Positions 62,843 through 64,000 of a DNA stretch of 64,000 nucleotides are shown here, one piece after another. The notes under the pieces were generated by a model, which was given only the letters and a program-made list of their open reading frames with translations, was not told where the DNA came from and made no database searches. How positions within the stretch are numbered: position 1 is the first letter of the stretch; every line of letters begins with the position of its first letter. The stretch is taken from NCBI GenBank assembly GCA_023666615.1, contig JAMPBQ010000003.1, positions 24,521 to 88,520 of the forward strand, given 5' to 3'. The stretch is from Clostridium sp. GTDB lineage: Bacteria > Bacteroidota > Bacteroidia > Bacteroidales > Muribaculaceae. The translations under genes and the position numbers were made by a program.

Positions 62843-64000
62843 ATGTGGCTATATCTGATCATATTCCTTATTCCTGTGGCTGCTTTCTATTTGGGCGGGG
62901 CGGTTAACCGCAGCCGGGCGTTTTTGGCGTGGTACATGGTGGGGCTGGCGCTGTTCGTGGGGCTTTCGGACATGTTCGGGGGGTATGACCGGTACATCTA
63001 CGGGGCGGTGTTCGACAGCATCGCGGACGGGATAAGCTACGGGGCGGCCCCGCAGTCGATCGCGATGATGGGGTACTATGAATTCGGATACTCCGCTCTT
63101 TGCTATCTGATAGCGCTGGTGACGGAGAACCGGTACGTGTATATCTTCATTATCACGGCTTTGATGTACTTCTGCTTTTACAAGGCCATCGAGAAGAACA
63201 TGACGAACTATCCCCTGGCGATGATCCTGTTCCTGGGCATGGTGTTCTTCTTCACGTTCACGTACTTGAGGCAGGTGCTGGCGTTTTCCGTGGCGTGGCT
63301 TGGGGTCAATTTCCTCGTCGAGGGCAAGAAATGGAAGTTCTTTGCGGTGGTCGTGGTCGTGGCCCTTCTGCACAAGTCGGGCATCGTTTTCGCGGGGCTC
63401 TACTTCATGCCCCTGAAGAAGTGGAGGCCTAAGGTTGTGCTGACAGTCTTGTGCGTGTGCCTCATTGTGGGAATCACCGGCGTGACGGGCGCGCTTTACG
63501 ACGCCTTCGCCAGCGCGAGCGAGGCCAATGCGATGAACGGCTATTCCACTGGGGGCGCGGCGCGCATAGCCTACCTCCTTGAGGTGGCGTTCTTCGTTTG
63601 GATTATACTGAAGAACTACCGCAAAATCGAGCCCACGCGTCGCAACCTGATATTCCTGAACATGGCATGGGCGTTCTGCGCCATGCTGCTGCTGTTCCTG
63701 CGATCAAGCGACGGCGGCCGCGTGGCCTGGTTCTTCACCCTGGGCATAATCTACACCGTGACGCTCGTCTGCTGCACAGACAAATTCAGGCGAGGTGTCA
63801 AGACCTCGATGGGCGCGTTGATGGCGGCGGTCATGCTGGCGCTGTACGTCCGCGTCTACGGCTCCTGGCAGCAGTACGACAACCTCTACCCGTACAAGAC
63901 ATTCCTCACCGACGGCCACCGTTACCCGGATTATTCCTGGGAAAACTATGAGTACGACCATCTTTATGACCTGGACAAGTTCCATCGGCCCGCATTTAGG
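62843..64000 (+). CDS. EpsG-family polysaccharide polymerase (Wzy-like), runs off right edge
   Basis: 386 codons without stop from the ATG at 62843 to the end of the window. It is a polytopic membrane protein beginning MWLYLIIFLIPVAAFYLGGA and containing YEFGYSALCYLIAL, FFFTFTYLRQVLAFSVAWLG with the conserved Arg-Gln, and ALLHKSGIVFAGLYFMP, as in EpsG/Wzy proteins that polymerise repeat units at the outer face of the inner membrane. The GC content is strikingly high compared with the preceding AT-rich genes, so it was probably acquired from a different source. A minus-strand ORF opposite it is a shadow. Confidence 0.85.
   Translation, partial: MWLYLIIFLIPVAAFYLGGAVNRSRAFLAWYMVGLALFVGLSDMFGGYDRYIYGAVFDSIADGISYGAAPQSIAMMGYYEFGYSALCYLIALVTENRYVYIFIITALMYFCFYKAIEKNMTNYPLAMILFLGMVFFFTFTYLRQVLAFSVAWLGVNFLVEGKKWKFFAVVVVVALLHKSGIVFAGLYFMPLKKWRPKVVLTVLCVCLIVGITGVTGALYDAFASASEANAMNGYSTGGAARIAYLLEVAFFVWIILKNYRKIEPTRRNLIFLNMAWAFCAMLLLFLRSSDGGRVAWFFTLGIIYTVTLVCCTDKFRRGVKTSMGALMAAVMLALYVRVYGSWQQYDNLYPYKTFLTDGHRYPDYSWENYEYDHLYDLDKFHRPAFR

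Noticed and set aside
62849-63373. 174-codon open frame on the minus strand at the right end
   Set aside because: It is very rich in His/Arg/Asp and opposite the EpsG-like membrane protein, which has clear membrane segments and an open frame to the window edge.
1-64000. tRNA, rRNA or CRISPR array
   Set aside because: No cloverleaf, rRNA signature or regularly spaced repeat-spacer series was seen when reading the intergenic regions.

Overview
The window looks like Bacteroidales chromosome, most plausibly a Muribaculaceae-type gut organism. The evidence is the repeated TTG/TTTG-N20-TAnnTTTG promoter pattern of Bacteroidota, an UpxY-type NusG paralogue heading a polysaccharide locus, a eukaryote-like (GT3) glycogen synthase next to an alpha-glucan phosphorylase, and lineage-typical families (DUF3078, DUF4286, DUF4857). 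The family-level placement is an inference from gene content.

Layout. (1) 1-5540, minus strand: an AT-rich surface-polysaccharide locus. It is headed by upxY, followed by two unrecognised genes, a possible 52-residue ORF, a Wzx flippase, a ferredoxin/FrhB-type protein and a hexapeptide acyltransferase that runs off the left edge. (2) 5541-8940: a decayed zone. It holds a pair of 31-bp repeats with palindromic cores enclosing a promoter-like box that points away from upxY, an IS3-type element with recognisable ends but a ruined transposase, fragments of a type I restriction system, and an AbiEi antitoxin whose toxin partner is reduced to about nine codons. (3) 8940-51930: mainly housekeeping genes. 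These are mnmE, ruvC, a 1371-residue AlbA_2-domain protein coupled to a glycosyltransferase, glycerate kinase, an AspT-like transporter, an ABC/DUF4857/PepSY operon, glycogen metabolism, engB, radA, nadE, ddl, a membrane-anchored MurF homologue, corA, rpsF-rpsR-rplI, phoH, purC, menG/ubiE and a DUF3078 operon. (4) 51931-64000, plus strand: a second surface-polysaccharide locus with Wzx, WbsX-like, GT8, acyltransferase, GT2, GT1-like, Gmd, acyltransferase and an EpsG/Wzy-like gene that runs off the right edge.

The most interesting object is the head gene of the second locus (52275-53717). Its first ~280 residues look like a tyrosine recombinase (DNA invertase) whose catalytic Arg and His-x-x-Arg positions are degenerate. 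The rest reads as a complete NusG/UpxY module (NGN plus KOW). It stands where a free-standing upxY normally stands and is preceded by a strong promoter and a leader RNA that can fold into mutually exclusive hairpins, one terminator-like. A recombinase-derived DNA-recognition module fused to a transcription elongation factor at the head of a glycan operon is, as far as I can tell from sequence alone, an unusual regulatory arrangement.

The two polysaccharide loci face outward from the housekeeping block, carry paralogous flippases, and are each headed by a different NusG-type regulator. This suggests two alternative or separately controlled surface glycans. No tRNA, rRNA or CRISPR array was seen.
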